Notes: generated by a model not told the origin, from the letters alone. A DNA stretch of 64,000 nucleotides from Sphingobacterium hotanense (GCF_008274825.1 NZ_CP030848.1:3099618-3163617); one strand, 5' to 3'. Numbered from the stretch's first letter, positions 28,914-37,535 are shown. A program made the numbers and translations.

Positions 28914-30305
28914 ATGCAGAGCTATCAGGAATTTCTTGACTTAAGTGTTGGTTTTCCGCAAGACGGATTCGATATTATCGATGACGAATTGTACTTCCAC
29001 GATTTGAATTTGATGGAAATGATAGAAACGTACGGTACGCCGCTACGTTTTACTTATCTCCCGATTATTAGTAAAAAGATACAGCAGGCCAAGATATTGT
29101 TTCAAACAGCGATGTTGAAATACAACTATCGCGGTACCTATAAGTATTGTTATTGCACCAAGTCATCCCACTTCAAACATATTGTTGAAGAAGCCTTAAA
29201 AAACGATATTCACTTAGAAACATCGTCGGCCTTCGATATGCCTATGATTGACGCTTTGGAGCGACAAGGTAAAGTAAACAAGGACATTACAGTAATCTGT
29301 AACGGCTTTAAAACCTTCCAATACAAGCAATATATCGTCGATATGTTACATGATGGATTCCACAATATTATCCCTGTTTTGGATAATAAAGAAGAGTTCA
29401 ATATGTATGATGACGAGATTGAATTATCCGAGCCTTGTAACTTAGGAATTCGTATCGCTGCAGAGGAACAACCAGACTCGCAATTCTATACATCCCGTTT
29501 GGGAATCCGTATGGAAGACGTCATCGATTTCTACAACAGCAAGATCTCTGAAAACCCGAATTTTAGAGTGAAATTACTTCACTTCTTTATCAATTCAGGT
29601 ATCTCGGACACGCCATATTACTGGAATGAGCTTGAAAAGTATGTTACATTGTACTGTAAATTCAAAAAAATCAATCCAGAATTAGATACGCTAGATATTG
29701 GTGGCGGTATGCCGTTCAAAGACTCGCTAGTACACGACTTCGACTATGAGTACATGGTGAATGAAATCGTGAACCGTATCAAGCAAATCTGTGCACACCA
29801 CGAAGTCGTAGAACCAGATATTATTACCGAATTCGGTAAATATACGGTAGCTGAAGCTTCTGGAATTCTGTATAAAGTGTTAGGCCGTAAACAACAGAAT
29901 GACCGTGAAAAATGGTTAATGTTAGACGGTTCTTTCATCACGAACTTACCAGACGTTTGGGCACTGAATCAAAAATACATCTTATTGCCAATCAATAACT
30001 GGGATTCGGAATACGAGCGTGTGAACCTTGGTGGAATTACCTGCGATGGTCAAGACTATTATAACCAAGAGGCTCATATGAACTCGGTATTTATGCCGAA
30101 AACAAGAAAAGTGCAATACTTAGGGTTCTTCCATACCGGAGCTTACCAAGAAGTATTGAGCGGATATGGCGGTATTCACCACTGTCTGCTTCCTTCACCT
30201 AAACATGTTTTAGTACGCAGAAATCGCGACGAAACATTCAACTACGAGGTATTTGGCGAAGAACAAAACTCGAAGCAAGTAATGAAATTATTGGGATATC
30301 AATAA
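28914..30305 (+). CDS. speA: Biosynthetic arginine decarboxylase, short Bacteroidota type
   Basis: 463 residues, clearly shorter than the 630-660 of E. coli SpeA. It is a fold III PLP decarboxylase: the PLP lysine should be in the YCTKSSHF segment (about residue 82), HLETSSAFDMP follows, GGGMPF binds phosphate and GAYQEVLSGYGG lies near the C-terminus. It would convert arginine to agmatine for polyamine synthesis. Confusion with diaminopimelate decarboxylase is possible by fold, but the sequence matches the Bacteroidota arginine decarboxylase group as I remember it. Confidence 0.85.
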   Translation: MQSYQEFLDLSVGFPQDGFDIIDDELYFHDLNLMEMIETYGTPLRFTYLPIISKKIQQAKILFQTAMLKYNYRGTYKYCYCTKSSHFKHIVEEALKNDIHLETSSAFDMPMIDALERQGKVNKDITVICNGFKTFQYKQYIVDMLHDGFHNIIPVLDNKEEFNMYDDEIELSEPCNLGIRIAAEEQPDSQFYTSRLGIRMEDVIDFYNSKISENPNFRVKLLHFFINSGISDTPYYWNELEKYVTLYCKFKKINPELDTLDIGGGMPFKDSLVHDFDYEYMVNEIVNRIKQICAHHEVVEPDIITEFGKYTVAEASGILYKVLGRKQQNDREKWLMLDGSFITNLPDVWALNQKYILLPINNWDSEYERVNLGGITCDGQDYYNQEAHMNSVFMPKTRKVQYLGFFHTGAYQEVLSGYGGIHHCLLPSPKHVLVRRNRDETFNYEVFGEEQNSKQVMKLLGYQ

Positions 30306-30336
30306 GTTAGATATAAGACATTAGATTTTAGATATA

Positions 30337-30364
30337 AGACCTGCAGCGATGCAGGTCTTTTGTT
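30337..30364 (+). terminator. Terminator after speA
   Basis: AGACCTGCA and TGCAGGTCT form a 9-bp stem with loop GCGA, followed by TTTTGTTTT. A B-type repeat motif (TTAGATTTTAGATATAAGAC) lies between the speA stop and this hairpin. Confidence 0.9.
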
Positions 30365-30430
30365 TTGAACCTTTGGTTTAAACAGAGAGTAATTGATGAA
30401 TAAATACTTAATAGAAGATATAAGGTATTA

Positions 30431-30600
30431 CCTAACGGAAGCGTTAGGATGAATAAGGCAGGTTGAACATTATTTTGAAGTAGTCGTTAAGGACTTTTCC
30501 TGGTATCTGTGCCTACCTTATTCATTGCCTAAGGCCAAACTAGAATAGTTTTATTATCAAAGGTACTTCAAAGGTACTAGGTAACGGGCAATTTTTCAAT
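30431..30600 (+). ncRNA. Candidate IS110 bridge RNA
   Basis: Three stem-loops can be drawn in the transposase leader: CCTAACG/CGTTAGG (30431-30448); a 14-base stem with one mismatch, 30449-30462 with 30512-30525 (GAATAAGG with CCTTATTC), enclosing a 49-base loop; and ATTGCC (30524-30529) with GGCAAT (30587-30592), whose loop holds a perfect 11-base tandem repeat TCAAAGGTACT (30557-30578). IS110 elements are known to encode a bridge RNA with two guide loops in this position. The assignment here is by position and structure only. Confidence 0.6.
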
Positions 30601-30624
30601 CATTTACATTAAAAAGTTTAGATC

Positions 30625-31617
30625 ATGAAAAAAGATCGTATTACCTTAGGTGTCGACGTTTCTAAGAAAACATTGGACATCTGCCATTGGGGCACACATG
30701 ATTTCATTAAGATCGAGAACAACAGTTCGGGATTTAAGCAATTGGCAAAGTGGATGCGAGGGAAAGGTTTTGTATCAAGCCAAGTCTTCTTTATCATGGA
30801 ATATACTGGTGGATATGAATACAGATTCCTGCAGTATTGCGAGTCAAAAGGTCTTTCGTATACACGCAAATCTGGTCTAGAGATCAAGAAGTCGATGGGC
30901 ATGGTCCGTGGCAAGAGCGATAAGCAAGACTCCTTTAGGATTGCCCAGTATGGGGAAGAAAAGGCTTATATGCTCGACCCAAGCGGTAAATTGAACTCTG
31001 CAATATTTGATCTTAAGCAGCTGATCTCCTTTCGTAAACGTCTAGTGAGAGAGATGGCCGGTTACAAAGCGAGCAGCTCTGAGCGCAAGGCGATGTACGG
31101 GAAAGACGCAGGGAAGGCGATCCTGAAGGTCAGTAAAACAATGATAGATGTTTATAAGAAAGAGATCTACAGAGTAGAACGAGAAATCTTACAGCTCATC
31201 GAAAGCGATGAATCGCTCAACAGGAACTATCAGATCCTCAAAAGCGTCAAAGGGATAGGCCCGGTCAATGCCTGGATGACGATCGTTTATACGGAGAATT
31301 TCAAGGCTTTTACCGATCCCCGAAAATACGCTGTCTATGCCGGTGTGATACCATTTGAGCACACTTCCGGGACCAGTATTCGCGGTCGAAAGCGAGTCTC
31401 GCATATGGCCAACAAGGCCATCAAGCAGGAGTTGAACCAAGCGGCAAAGATTGCCATTACACATGACAAGACGCTCCGAGAATATGCGCAACGGAAGCTC
31501 ACAACCAAAGCTTACCCGTTGGTCTTGAACAATGTGAAATTCAAGCTGATTCTGATCATGTTTTCCTTGATCGGACGACAGGAGATGTATCGGGAAGATT
31601 ATCATTATGCAGCGTGA
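30625..31617 (+). CDS. IS110-family transposase (DEDD recombinase)
   Basis: 330 residues. The N-terminal RuvC-like DEDD domain starts with LGVDVSKKTLD, then has the Glu in FIMEYTGGYEY and Asp residues in KSDKQDSFRIAQYG. The C-terminal Transposase_20 domain has KSVKGIGPVNAWM, YAVYAGVIPFEHTSG and SIRGRKRVS, where the conserved catalytic serine is expected. A Lys-rich coiled coil (about 150-195) joins the two. The gene looks intact, so the element may be active. Confidence 0.93.
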   Translation: MKKDRITLGVDVSKKTLDICHWGTHDFIKIENNSSGFKQLAKWMRGKGFVSSQVFFIMEYTGGYEYRFLQYCESKGLSYTRKSGLEIKKSMGMVRGKSDKQDSFRIAQYGEEKAYMLDPSGKLNSAIFDLKQLISFRKRLVREMAGYKASSSERKAMYGKDAGKAILKVSKTMIDVYKKEIYRVEREILQLIESDESLNRNYQILKSVKGIGPVNAWMTIVYTENFKAFTDPRKYAVYAGVIPFEHTSGTSIRGRKRVSHMANKAIKQELNQAAKIAITHDKTLREYAQRKLTTKAYPLVLNNVKFKLILIMFSLIGRQEMYREDYHYAA

Positions 31618-31661
31618 TAGAAAAAATATTAAAGAAAATTTGCATATGTCAAAAACCTAGA

Positions 31662-31705
31662 ATAACCCTTTCGAAAGGGTTATGATTGGGGTTTGATTGA
31701 ATTAA
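31662..31705. repeat. Palindrome and REP-like sequence at the IS110 right end
   Basis: ATAACCCTTTC and GAAAGGGTTAT form a 22-base perfect palindrome (31662-31683), followed by GATTGGGGTTTGATTG. Read on the minus strand this gives CAAACCCCAATCATAACCC, related to the sequences at 9326-9400 and 45311-45404. It could also act as a terminator for the transposase. Confidence 0.7.
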
Positions 31706-31724
31706 TAAAAGCTTGTAAATAGTA

Positions 31725-31991
31725 CTATACTTGAATAATGTGGGATACGTCTGATTTTATATCGTTAGGGAGCATATTGAATATCTCCATCTTAACCTGC
31801 ACTTCCCTTACTTCCTTATCCGTTACCGACGGAAAAACCAAAATATTTATCAAGCTTCCGCCCAACCATCGACCTTCCCGTTCCAAATAAGTTCGATACT
31901 TCCCATCTAATCTTTTGAAACATTCCAGGATGACGGATGACTCATCATTATTAATTAAACTCATTAGATTTATTGCTGTTTGTTTACGCAA
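31725..31991 (-). CDS. Small hypothetical protein
   Basis: 88 residues: MRKQTAINLMSLINNDESSV at the start, then a charged, helix-rich protein without signal peptide, membrane segment or recognised domain. It has its own free intergenic space between the IS110 element and the metallo-hydrolase gene. The composition is gene-like, but I cannot support a function and translation is not certain. Confidence 0.45.
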   Translation of the reverse strand: MRKQTAINLMSLINNDESSVILECFKRLDGKYRTYLEREGRWLGGSLINILVFPSVTDKEVREVQVKMEIFNMLPNDIKSDVSHIIQV

Positions 31992-32167
31992 AGATAGACA
32001 GTGTATATTAACGGGATATTAAATATGGAAAGAGCTATTTTCTTTATAATTACAAATAAAGACTTTACTTGCTAACGGATATTTTCAGTTGAAAGTAAAA
32101 TATTGATGATTATTTCCAACAAGCAGAAAAAGAAAGGCTACAATGTTCTATCTTGCGCCGCACTAAT

Positions 32168-33283
32168 ATGAAAAAGATTCTTAAATACATGCTTTACATA
32201 CTCTTAGCCATTATCATCGTGGTTGTTATCCTGATCTTCCTATTGGGTAGATCCGACAATATCGGCGCATTAGCGTCGGGCGAACGCCTGCATCGCATGG
32301 AATCGCTAAAGACTTTTAAAGAAGGAGTTTTTGATAACATTGAGGTTACACCGGCAATCAAAGAAGGTGTATCGCAAGTGACCATGCTGCGCAAATTCTT
32401 CTTTGGTAAGGACAAGCGGAATGTACCGTCTTCACCCCTTCCGGTTATCCAAACCGACCTGAAAAACATTCCGCTAGATCAAGACGTTTATGTCTGGTTT
32501 GGGCACTCCTCCTATTTCCTGCAGATTGACGGGAAGCGTATCCTCGTCGATCCTGTTTTTAGTAAGCATGCATCGCCGGTGCCATTTGGCGTCAAAGCAT
32601 TTGACATGACTTATACTTATACGATCGAGCATATGCCGGATGTCGACGTGCTGGTCATCACCCATGATCACTTCGACCACTTAGATTACGCTACGCTGAA
32701 GAAATATCAGGGCAAAGCCAAACAGATCATTACGAGTATCGGCGTTGGAGCGCACCTCGAAAAATGGGGCTATCCTACAGAAAAAATACACGAGCTTTAC
32801 TGGGGCGAATCCGAAACAATCGACTCGCTTACTTTCACCGCCAATGTTGCCAGACACTTCTCGGGCAGATGGTTCAAGCGCAATACAAGTCTGTGGTCGT
32901 CCTTTGTGTTGAAGACTTCGAAATACAATATCTTTATCGGTGGAGATAGCGGCTATGGGAAGCACTTTAAGGAAATAGGCGAACATTACGGCCCTTTTGA
33001 TTTTACAATCATTGAAAACGGCCAATACAATGATATGTGGCATTATATCCACCTCATGCCTGAGGAAGCGGTTACCGCAGCGAAGGAACTGCAAACAAAA
33101 ACTCTAATTCCCGTTCATAACTCTAAATTCCCTTTGGCTAATCATGCTTGGGATGAACCCATGATCAGGATATCTGCAGAAGCGAAGAAACAAAATCAAG
33201 AATTGATAACTCCCCAGATGGGGCAAGTTATTTACCTCGATAAGCCCAACCAAACTCATCCTTGGTGGGAAGAAGCAAAATAG
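32168..33283 (+). CDS. Membrane-anchored MBL-fold metallo-hydrolase
   Basis: 371 residues from the ATG at 32168. An N-terminal transmembrane helix (YMLYILLAIIIVVVILIFLL) anchors the protein. The metallo-beta-lactamase domain starts near residue 100 (VYVWFGHSSYFLQIDGKRILVDPV), with metal-binding ITHDHFDHLDY, a later FIGGDSGY Asp and IPVHNSKF His. The arrangement resembles the UlaG / N-acyl-phosphatidylethanolamine phospholipase D group. The substrate is unknown. The TAG stop lies in the left arm of a 21-base inverted repeat. Confidence 0.85.
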   Translation: MKKILKYMLYILLAIIIVVVILIFLLGRSDNIGALASGERLHRMESLKTFKEGVFDNIEVTPAIKEGVSQVTMLRKFFFGKDKRNVPSSPLPVIQTDLKNIPLDQDVYVWFGHSSYFLQIDGKRILVDPVFSKHASPVPFGVKAFDMTYTYTIEHMPDVDVLVITHDHFDHLDYATLKKYQGKAKQIITSIGVGAHLEKWGYPTEKIHELYWGESETIDSLTFTANVARHFSGRWFKRNTSLWSSFVLKTSKYNIFIGGDSGYGKHFKEIGEHYGPFDFTIIENGQYNDMWHYIHLMPEEAVTAAKELQTKTLIPVHNSKFPLANHAWDEPMIRISAEAKKQNQELITPQMGQVIYLDKPNQTHPWWEEAK

Positions 33284-33337
33284 CGAATAAACCATAAAGA
33301 GCCGCCGGCAAGGGCTGCTCTTTATGGTTTATTCGCT
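33282..33337. terminator. 21-bp perfect inverted repeat, probable terminator
   Basis: Arms 33282-33302 and 33317-33337 are perfectly complementary over 21 bases (AGCGAATAAACCATAAAGAG on the left), with a 14-base loop CGCCGGCAAGGGCT. The left arm begins within the stop codon of the metallo-hydrolase gene. The stem is AT-rich and there is no long T-run after it, so it may be an mRNA 3'-end stabiliser or a convergent-transcription barrier rather than a classical terminator. Confidence 0.65.
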
Positions 33338-33400
33338 ATTCTAATCAAGTGCTCTTCCTTATCACAAATAGATTTGGATAGCCACCGATAAACTCGTCTT

Positions 33401-33862
33401 TTATTTTTTCTCCAATAACATTCCGTGATCAAACTTCAGCTTACTGGTATCCAAAAAACGGAAACCACCCTCGCGCTCTTCCACCTCGCCATATCCTTCA
33501 ATTAATCCTTCGTTAGTCACATTAAAAATCATGTCGCGTACGGAGTTTACCCCCTCAGACATAAAATAGTACTCGCCAATCAATTGACCACCCTTCACAT
33601 GCCCTTTGAAATCGCCTACGTTACGATCTTTTTCACCTAATGCGTAAAGCAATTGACCAAATACAGAGTCCTGCTTTGCATTTAGATCTAAACGAATTGT
33701 ATCACCATTACCGATATATTCATAGGTCCCTGGAAGCGAATTTTTATCCACCTCTTCCACGGTCGTTGTATTATGAGTTTGTGTCGGATTTCCTGAATTA
33801 CAAGCTTGTGCGGCTAACAACAACAAAGACATCGAAAGACAAGCCTTTAATTTTCTCTTCAT
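33401..33862 (-). CDS. Hypothetical lipoprotein
   Basis: 153 residues from the ATG at 33862. A lipoprotein signal peptide (LSMSLLLLAAQAC) is followed by a short polar linker and a small beta-rich domain (GTYEYIGNGDTIRLDLN, QLIGEYYFMSEGV). The domain resembles copper-resistance or lipocalin-like small barrels found in other Bacteroidota lipoproteins, but no family can be named with confidence. Upstream, at 33885-33912, ACGGTAA and TTACCGT form 7-base inverted arms. Confidence 0.65.
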   Translation of the reverse strand: MKRKLKACLSMSLLLLAAQACNSGNPTQTHNTTTVEEVDKNSLPGTYEYIGNGDTIRLDLNAKQDSVFGQLLYALGEKDRNVGDFKGHVKGGQLIGEYYFMSEGVNSVRDMIFNVTNEGLIEGYGEVEEREGGFRFLDTSKLKFDHGMLLEKK

Positions 33863-33976
33863 AAGATTTCTTTTAATATTAATAACGGTAATAGTGTACG
33901 TAATGTTACCGTCAAAACTAATCAATTAAAATGTTTGTAAGCCATTAGCTATGTTAATTTGTTGTAACTTTATGCT

Positions 33977-36007
33977 ATGAACATGCTAAAAATACCATTT
34001 AATACCCCCCACGATACAGCCCCGTTTTCTTCCATTAATCAAGCAGATTTTATACCTGCTTTCGATGAGGCCATTGCCGAAACGAGGGAAGAGATCGATC
34101 GACTGGTAGCAAATCCTGACATGGCAACTTTCGAAAATACGATCGCCGCCTTAGCATTCTCAGGGATGCGTCTGGATCGTATTTCCAATATATTTTTCAA
34201 CTTACACTCCGCAGAAACAAACGAGGAGCTTGATAAGATTGCGCAGGAAGTAGCTCCGAAGCTTTCTAAGCTCAGCAATGATATAACCTTAAACTTTGAT
34301 CTGTTTGAAAGAATTAAGGCTATTTACGAGCAGAAGGGCAACTTAGACTTAAACACAGAGCAGTTGATGTTGCTGGAGAAGAACTATAAAGATTTTGTTC
34401 GTAATGGTGCGTTGTTAACGGAAGATAAGAAACAGCAATTGCGTGATATTGATGCCGAGTTATCTGTATTGAAGTTAAAATTCGGTGAACATGTATTAGC
34501 CGATACCAATGCCTATCAGATGCATTTGCTGGATCCTGCAGAACTTGCCGGTCTACCTGAAGGTGCAGTTGAGGCTGCACAGGAATTGGCGAAAGAGCAA
34601 GGAAAAGAAGGCTGGATCATCAGCTTGGATTACCCAAGCTACATCCCCTTTATGACCTATGCTGAAAATAGAGCACGACGCGAAGAACTGGCTATCGCAG
34701 CCGGCAAAAAGGCGTTCCAAGACAACGAGAACAACAACGAAGCGATTGTCTTGAGAATTGTTAACCTAAGACATCAGCGAGCGAACCTATTGGGCTACCC
34801 AAGCCACGCCCACTTTGTATTGGAAGAACGCATGGCGAAGGATCCTGAAACGGTCAAAGCATTTCTAAATGATCTTCTAGCGAAAGGAAAACCTGCCGCA
34901 GAGAAAGAGTTTGCCGAGCTCTCTGCATTCGCCAAGGAAATTGATGGGTTGGAACAACTGCAGAAATGGGACGGCGCCTACTATAGCGAGAAGTTAAAAC
35001 AGCTGAAGTTCAACTTAGATGATGAAAAACTGAAACCTTACTTCAAGTTGGAAAATGTAATGCAGGGTGCTTTTGATATCGCAAACAAGCTTTATGGCAT
35101 TCATTTCAAAGAAGTTGGCACCATAGACAAGTATCACCCTGATGTACAAACGTTTGAGGTCCGAGATAACCATGGCGGATTAGTCGCAATTTTCTATGCA
35201 GATTTCTTCCCTAGAAAAGGAAAACGCAATGGGGCATGGATGACATCTTTCAAGCCTCAATATATCAAGGAAGGCGAAAACGAAAGACCTCATGTTTCTA
35301 TCGTATGTAACTTCACTAAACCTACTGCCACAAAACCATCGTTGTTGACATTCAACGAGGTGACAACCCTATTCCACGAGTTTGGACACGCCCTGCACGG
35401 CATGCTTGCAAACACCACTTATCCTACCCTTTCGGGAACTTCGGTTTATTGGGATTTTGTAGAGCTACCAAGCCAAGTGATGGAAAACTGGTGCTACGAA
35501 GAGGAAGCATTAGCACTCTTTGCAAAACATTATGAGAGTGGCGCATCCCTCCCGATGGAATACGTTGAAAAGATTAAAGAAAGCGCAGCATTCTTGGAAG
35601 GCTTAGCGACTGTACGACAATTGAGCTTCGGACTACTGGATATGGCTTGGCATGGACAGGATCCTAGTGGCATACAGAAGGTAAAAGATTTTGAGCTTGC
35701 CGCCTTTGCGGATACAACAATCTATCCGGATGTTGCAGACAATGCCATGAGCCCGTCCTTCTCGCATATATTTAATGGTGGATACTCATCCGGATATTAC
35801 AGCTATAAATGGGCGGAAGTGCTAGACGCCGATGCATTTGAGTATTTCAAAGAGGAAGGAATCTTCAACACGGAAGTAGCCAAGAAATTTAAAGATAATA
35901 TTTTATCTAAAGGCGGAACTGTTCATCCTATGGAATTGTATAAAGCATTCCGTGGCAAAGAGCCGTCGGTAGACCCGTTGCTGAAACGCGCTGGATTGAT
36001 CGCTTAA
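33977..36007 (+). CDS. M3-family oligopeptidase (dipeptidyl carboxypeptidase type)
   Basis: 676 residues, full length for Dcp/oligopeptidase A. The zinc site HEFGHALHG is in FNEVTTLFHEFGHALHGML, with the third ligand in the following helix (VELPSQVMENW). There is no signal peptide, so it is probably cytoplasmic and degrades short peptides; whether it removes C-terminal dipeptides or cuts internally is not visible. FSHIFNGGYSSGYYSYKWAE is the usual C-terminal signature. The HMA-AraC gene starts two bases after its stop. Confidence 0.92.
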   Translation: MNMLKIPFNTPHDTAPFSSINQADFIPAFDEAIAETREEIDRLVANPDMATFENTIAALAFSGMRLDRISNIFFNLHSAETNEELDKIAQEVAPKLSKLSNDITLNFDLFERIKAIYEQKGNLDLNTEQLMLLEKNYKDFVRNGALLTEDKKQQLRDIDAELSVLKLKFGEHVLADTNAYQMHLLDPAELAGLPEGAVEAAQELAKEQGKEGWIISLDYPSYIPFMTYAENRARREELAIAAGKKAFQDNENNNEAIVLRIVNLRHQRANLLGYPSHAHFVLEERMAKDPETVKAFLNDLLAKGKPAAEKEFAELSAFAKEIDGLEQLQKWDGAYYSEKLKQLKFNLDDEKLKPYFKLENVMQGAFDIANKLYGIHFKEVGTIDKYHPDVQTFEVRDNHGGLVAIFYADFFPRKGKRNGAWMTSFKPQYIKEGENERPHVSIVCNFTKPTATKPSLLTFNEVTTLFHEFGHALHGMLANTTYPTLSGTSVYWDFVELPSQVMENWCYEEEALALFAKHYESGASLPMEYVEKIKESAAFLEGLATVRQLSFGLLDMAWHGQDPSGIQKVKDFELAAFADTTIYPDVADNAMSPSFSHIFNGGYSSGYYSYKWAEVLDADAFEYFKEEGIFNTEVAKKFKDNILSKGGTVHPMELYKAFRGKEPSVDPLLKRAGLIA

Positions 36008-36008
36008 G

Positions 36009-36554
36009 ATGGCTATTGTTCGAATAAAAAATATGGTTTGTCCGCGCTGCGAGATGGCGGTAGAGCAAATATTGCAAAGGCTAGACCTGCCCTATTCAAA
36101 GGTACGTATTGGCGAGGTGCAAACGTCTCGCAACTATCAGGAAGCCGAGCTAGTTCAGCTCGACCGTGAACTACAAGCTATCGGTTTTGAGATCCTGAAA
36201 GACAGAAAAGAACAGCTGGTTGAAGATATAAAAATAGCCCTATTAAGCTTGGTAAACAGTGAGGATACGAATGTTCTGAAGACCTCACAGTTCTTGATGG
36301 ATCGATTCAATATGGACTATGCCTACCTGAGCAATACGTTTTCCGAAATACAGGGTGAGAGTATCGAAAAGTATCTTATACATCTTAGAATTGAAAAGGT
36401 GAAAGAGCTTCTCCATTACGACACGCCCTTATCGGAGATTGCTTTCAAACTGCAATACAGTAGCGTAGCACATTTAAGCACGCAATTCAAAAAGATTACC
36501 GGCAGAACGCCATCAGAATTTAAGAGGTTATTGGAGGAAAGGCATAGGAATTAA
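36009..36554 (+). CDS. AraC-family regulator with an HMA-like N-terminal domain
   Basis: 181 residues. The first about 65 residues resemble a heavy-metal-associated domain, with a metal-binding-type CxxC in VCPRCEMAVEQIL. The C-terminal 100 residues are an AraC/XylS double helix-turn-helix (YLIHLRIEKVKELLHYDTPLS, then HLSTQFKKITGRTPSEFK). It is smaller than usual AraC proteins and has no cupin sensor domain. Metal sensing would be a reasonable inference. It starts one base after the M3 peptidase gene ends and is surely co-transcribed with it. Confidence 0.87.
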   Translation: MAIVRIKNMVCPRCEMAVEQILQRLDLPYSKVRIGEVQTSRNYQEAELVQLDRELQAIGFEILKDRKEQLVEDIKIALLSLVNSEDTNVLKTSQFLMDRFNMDYAYLSNTFSEIQGESIEKYLIHLRIEKVKELLHYDTPLSEIAFKLQYSSVAHLSTQFKKITGRTPSEFKRLLEERHRN

Positions 36555-36663
36555 ACAAGACATGATATATAATCCTTCCAAACTTACATTAAAATACCAA
36601 AAGGGATAATAATTCTTGAAAGGCCTCGACAAAAGACATTTTCAGAAAAAAAAATCCTAAAAC

Positions 36664-36698
36664 GAAAAAGGCAGAATTGAAATCAATTCTGCCTTTCT
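36664..36698. terminator. Bidirectional terminator
   Basis: AAAGGCAGAATTGA and TCAATTCTGCCTTT form a 13-14 bp stem with a two-base centre, A-rich on the left and T-rich on the right. It lies between the AraC gene and the convergent TPR gene. A B-type repeat fragment (GTCTAATGTCTGATATCTAA) follows. Confidence 0.9.
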
Positions 36699-36737
36699 TA
36701 TGTCTAATGTCTGATATCTAATATCTAAATCCCAGAC

Positions 36738-37379
36738 CTATTTCAAGTTATCACGATAAACTTTCGCTTTCTTAACTTCTGTTTGGATATCCTTACGAGA
36801 AGCGTCATAGCTTAATACTTTTTCGTAATCTGTTACCGCTTTGTTGTAAGCTTCTGTAGCAGTTGTTTTGTTGTAGTTTGACGATGATTTAGTACCAGTT
36901 AAAATTCCTAAGTCACGGTAAGCGATTGCACGGTTTTGATATAATTTCGCGTCATTCGCATTGATTGCGATTGCTTTTGTATAGTCTGCAATTGCAGATT
37001 TCAATAATGCTTCGCGCTCAGATTCTTTCAATTTCAATTCGCGGTTTACAGCGATATTGTTGTTTGCTTTTGCTTTGTAGTAATAAGCATGTACATTTTT
37101 AGCATCTAAGCCGATAACTTTATTGAAAGAACCGATAGATTTCTTGTAATCACCATTTTGGAACTGCGAATAGCCCAATAAATACACTACATCTGGATCT
37201 GTTCCGGAAGTTGGAAGTGCTTTTTCAAATTGCGCTGCAGCAGTTTTAAAATCTCCATCCAATAGTGCTTTCTCTCCCGCACGAACATTTGGGTCACTAT
37301 GTTGCTTCTCTTGTGCTTGTACAGCTACTGTACTAAGTGCTAATGCTACTGCGGCTAATCCAATTTTTAAAGACTTCAT
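36738..37379 (-). CDS. Periplasmic TPR-repeat protein
   Basis: 213 residues from the ATG at 37379. A signal peptide (MKSLKIGLAAVALALSTVAV, cleavage after QAQ) is followed by tetratricopeptide repeats: ALLDGDFKTAAAQFEKALP, LLGYSQFQNGDYKKSIGSF, AIADYTKAIAINANDAKLY and KAVTDYEKVLSYDAS. Such proteins serve as scaffolds in the envelope. The specific partner is unknown. Confidence 0.8.
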   Translation of the reverse strand: MKSLKIGLAAVALALSTVAVQAQEKQHSDPNVRAGEKALLDGDFKTAAAQFEKALPTSGTDPDVVYLLGYSQFQNGDYKKSIGSFNKVIGLDAKNVHAYYYKAKANNNIAVNRELKLKESEREALLKSAIADYTKAIAINANDAKLYQNRAIAYRDLGILTGTKSSSNYNKTTATEAYNKAVTDYEKVLSYDASRKDIQTEVKKAKVYRDNLK

Positions 37380-37527
37380 CTGTGTATTGATTTTATTAAT
37401 ATTCATTTCTAATTGTTTTTCGTTGAGTGTTAGAACAGTCTACTACTGCATAGAGTAAAAATCTGTTAAATAGTTTAAGGTCACAATCAATAGTTATAAA
37501 CATTTCCACATTTTACCATAATTGACT

Positions 37528-37535
37528 TACCTTTG
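37528..37535 (+). promoter_or_regulatory. Housekeeping-type -7 element upstream of lon
   Basis: TACCTTTG matches TAnnTTTG exactly, 186 bases before the lon ATG. If used, the transcript has a leader of about 180 bases that includes the sigma-54-type promoter and a GCCGA..TCGGC hairpin just before the start. Confidence 0.5.

Larger units (their letters stand above)
30400..31660 (+). mobile_element. IS110-family insertion sequence
   Basis: The element is defined by its intact transposase gene and a structured non-coding left end of about 200 bases. IS110 elements lack terminal inverted repeats, so both ends given here are estimates: the left end lies between the speA terminator (30364) and the hairpin at 30431, the right end between the transposase stop and the palindrome at 31662. 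That palindrome touches the element, and IS110 elements often insert into such repeats. Confidence 0.7.
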
